NCBI GenBank assembly: GCA_021776475.1
Contig: JAJFFV010000005.1
Span: 1,488,001 to 1,552,000, forward strand
Origin: Parvularculaceae bacterium
GTDB lineage: Bacteria; Pseudomonadota; Alphaproteobacteria; Caulobacterales; Parvularculaceae
DNA length: 64,000 nt
Reading direction: 5' to 3'
The notes beneath the pieces are model-generated. The model was given only the letters and a program-made list of their open reading frames with translations, searched no databases and was not told the origin of the DNA. Position numbers and translations under genes: made by a program. Positions 63,054 through 64,000 of the stretch are shown piece after piece; position 1 is the stretch's first letter, and every line of letters starts with the position of its first letter.

Positions 63054-63140
63054 GTACTTTGTCCGTCCAAGCTGCCCTGCCAGCGAGCTTATCGCAACTG
63101 GCAGCAGACGCAAATGGCAGATTTGGGGGCGAAAATGTCG

Positions 63141-63815
63141 TTAACCATCCGCCCACATCCGGGTCAGCTCCAGAACCGCGAACATCAGCCGCTTGGCCTC
63201 AGGGCTTGTCTCGCCTTTCGCCTCGACCATATCGTCATATGCGTGCCAGATTTCGCCGATCACCTTGCGCTGGGCCGGATCGGCGATATGACTTTGGATC
63301 CAGGTCACAACAGCGATGCGCGCGCCGCCTGTCACCGGCGTAACACGGTGATAGAGCCGTGTTGAATAAACCACCGCGCCACCTGCAGGCAGTTTGATTT
63401 CGTGATCCCCGAAATCGGTTTCCAGGACGAGCGCGCCGCCATCGTAACTGTCCGGGTCCGACAAGAACAGCGTCATCGACATATCTGTCCGCACAGGTCC
63501 TTTGTGATGCATGAATGGCGCATCTAGGTGTGATTTGTACTCCATCCCATCCTGATATTTGGAAATCATCGGCGGCATGATGTTTTTGATCATCACGTTG
63601 TCCCGCACAACGTCTGAGCGGTTGAGCGCGCTGCGGACAATCTGTGAAAGGGAATTGAGATCAGGCCCCTGCGGAACATATTGCAGGTTGTTTTTGTGGC
63701 CACCGGGCATGCCGCCGGTGGTCGTAGTGCCATCGTCAAATGCTGCCCGCTCGGCCATTGTCTGAAGCGTTGTTAACTCGTCTGCGCGCAAAAGGTCGGG
63801 GATCGTTAAGAACAT
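63141..63815 (-). CDS. PKHD-type Fe(II)/2-oxoglutarate dioxygenase (PiuC/YbiX-like)
   Basis: A 224-residue hydroxylase. The iron ligands are H96-x-D98 (KSHLDAPFM) and H156 (RLYHRVTPV), with R166 for 2-oxoglutarate (GGARIAVVTW). The protein opens MFLTIPDLLRADELTTLQ and ends ELTRMWADG, as in PiuC/YbiX, which accompany TonB-dependent siderophore receptors. No such receptor is next to it here. No ribosome site is seen; its ATG overlaps the end of the truncated response-regulator frame (63806-63955), so translation may depend on read-through from it. Confidence 0.9.
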   Translation of the reverse strand: MFLTIPDLLRADELTTLQTMAERAAFDDGTTTTGGMPGGHKNNLQYVPQGPDLNSLSQIVRSALNRSDVVRDNVMIKNIMPPMISKYQDGMEYKSHLDAPFMHHKGPVRTDMSMTLFLSDPDSYDGGALVLETDFGDHEIKLPAGGAVVYSTRLYHRVTPVTGGARIAVVTWIQSHIADPAQRKVIGEIWHAYDDMVEAKGETSPEAKRLMFAVLELTRMWADG

Positions 63816-63955
63816 GGGGTTGGCTTCAGCTCAAGTTGCGGGCGGCCAGAGCTGGCCGTTGCCGCTTCAAAGACGTGATGTCCTTCATGCGTAAGGACCG
63901 CCTGAAGAGCTTCGCGAACATGAGGGTCGTCATCAATGATCAGAATATTCAGCAT
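63806..63955 (-). pseudogene. Truncated response-regulator receiver start
   Basis: From ATG 63955 the minus strand reads MLNILIIDDDPHVREALQAV then LTHEGHHVFEAATAS, a clear receiver-domain first half with the acidic IDDD triplet. It then loses similarity (GRPQLELKPTPCS) and stops at 63808-63806, before the phosphoacceptor Asp. A receiver needs about 115 residues, so this 49-residue frame cannot be functional. It overlaps the PKHD gene start, and the junction looks like an old deletion fusing two genes' ends. Confidence 0.65.
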
Positions 63956-64000
63956 ACAAGGAAGCCTATTTTTTGGACTGGGTGAGGTGATCGGATAGCT

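Noticed and set aside
1-64000. tRNA, rRNA, CRISPR array, IS element or replication origin
   Set aside because: I looked for cloverleaf and CCA ends, repeated spacers, transposase motifs and DnaA-box clusters by eye and found none; a covariance-model scan was not possible.

Overview
The window is chromosomal DNA from an alphaproteobacterium, most likely a marine member of the Caulobacterales/Maricaulales/Parvularculales type. Lineage-typical genes support this: RcdA (DUF1465), TrcR (DUF1013), DUF1192, DUF2125, DUF4170, a COQ9-family protein beside rpsU, an ispH-thrB-rnhA operon, and a large Oar-type TonB-dependent receptor. No rRNA, tRNA, CRISPR array, transposase or integrase was recognised. 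Genes are densely packed, many with overlapping stop/start codons. The assignment rests on gene content, not on a database search.

Layout. 1-6.2 kb: the end of a lipid A-type acyltransferase, a secreted protein with eight ~35-residue HEAT-like repeats, a VOC protein, and a leftward operon (pmbA, cysQ-like phosphatase, DUF4170, tyrosine-phosphatase-like protein). 6.3-14.2 kb is the most accessory part: MipA/OmpV porin-like protein, alpha/beta hydrolase, a decayed membrane-protein gene, a lipoprotein, a secreted caspase-like (DUF6345-type) protein with a propeptide-like partner, MarC, dienelactone hydrolase, and two orphan phage-tail-tube-like genes, the first with a Tat signal. 14.2-21 kb: trmB, an ABC-F ATPase, DUF4870, ndk, an EF-hand protein, a glycosyltransferase and a pirin. 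21-26 kb: patatin-like lipoprotein, a frameshifted hydrolase pseudogene, an MBL-receiver-GAF fusion, and rpsU, which appears to start with ATC.

26-37.4 kb: COQ9 protein, serine hydrolase, purE-purK, a diguanylate cyclase, the ubiX-TIGR02444-YdcH operon, two small genes, an SDR that has lost its catalytic residues, trcR, quinone oxidoreductase, DUF1192, DUF429, rcdA and rpmE. 37.5-51 kb: paraoxonase-like protein, thrC, GNAT, EAL phosphodiesterase, YqgE/AlgH, peroxiredoxin, DUF4197, AraC regulator, DUF2306, YbjN-like protein, rnhA-thrB-ispH. 51-64 kb: argS, the Oar-like receptor, two unknown secreted proteins, gloB, a methyltransferase, tyrA, DUF2125, plsC, a YdcF protein, a PKHD hydroxylase and a truncated response-regulator start.

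How the genes work together. thrC and thrB complete threonine synthesis. purE and purK carry out the two-step carboxylation of AIR. ubiX and the COQ9 protein support ubiquinone synthesis. The GGDEF and EAL proteins make and degrade c-di-GMP. TrcR and RcdA belong to the CtrA cell-cycle circuit. The less explained material is the Tat-exported tail-tube-like pair, the caspase-like protein with its propeptide-like neighbour, the ATC-start rpsU, the dead SDR and the several gene remnants.
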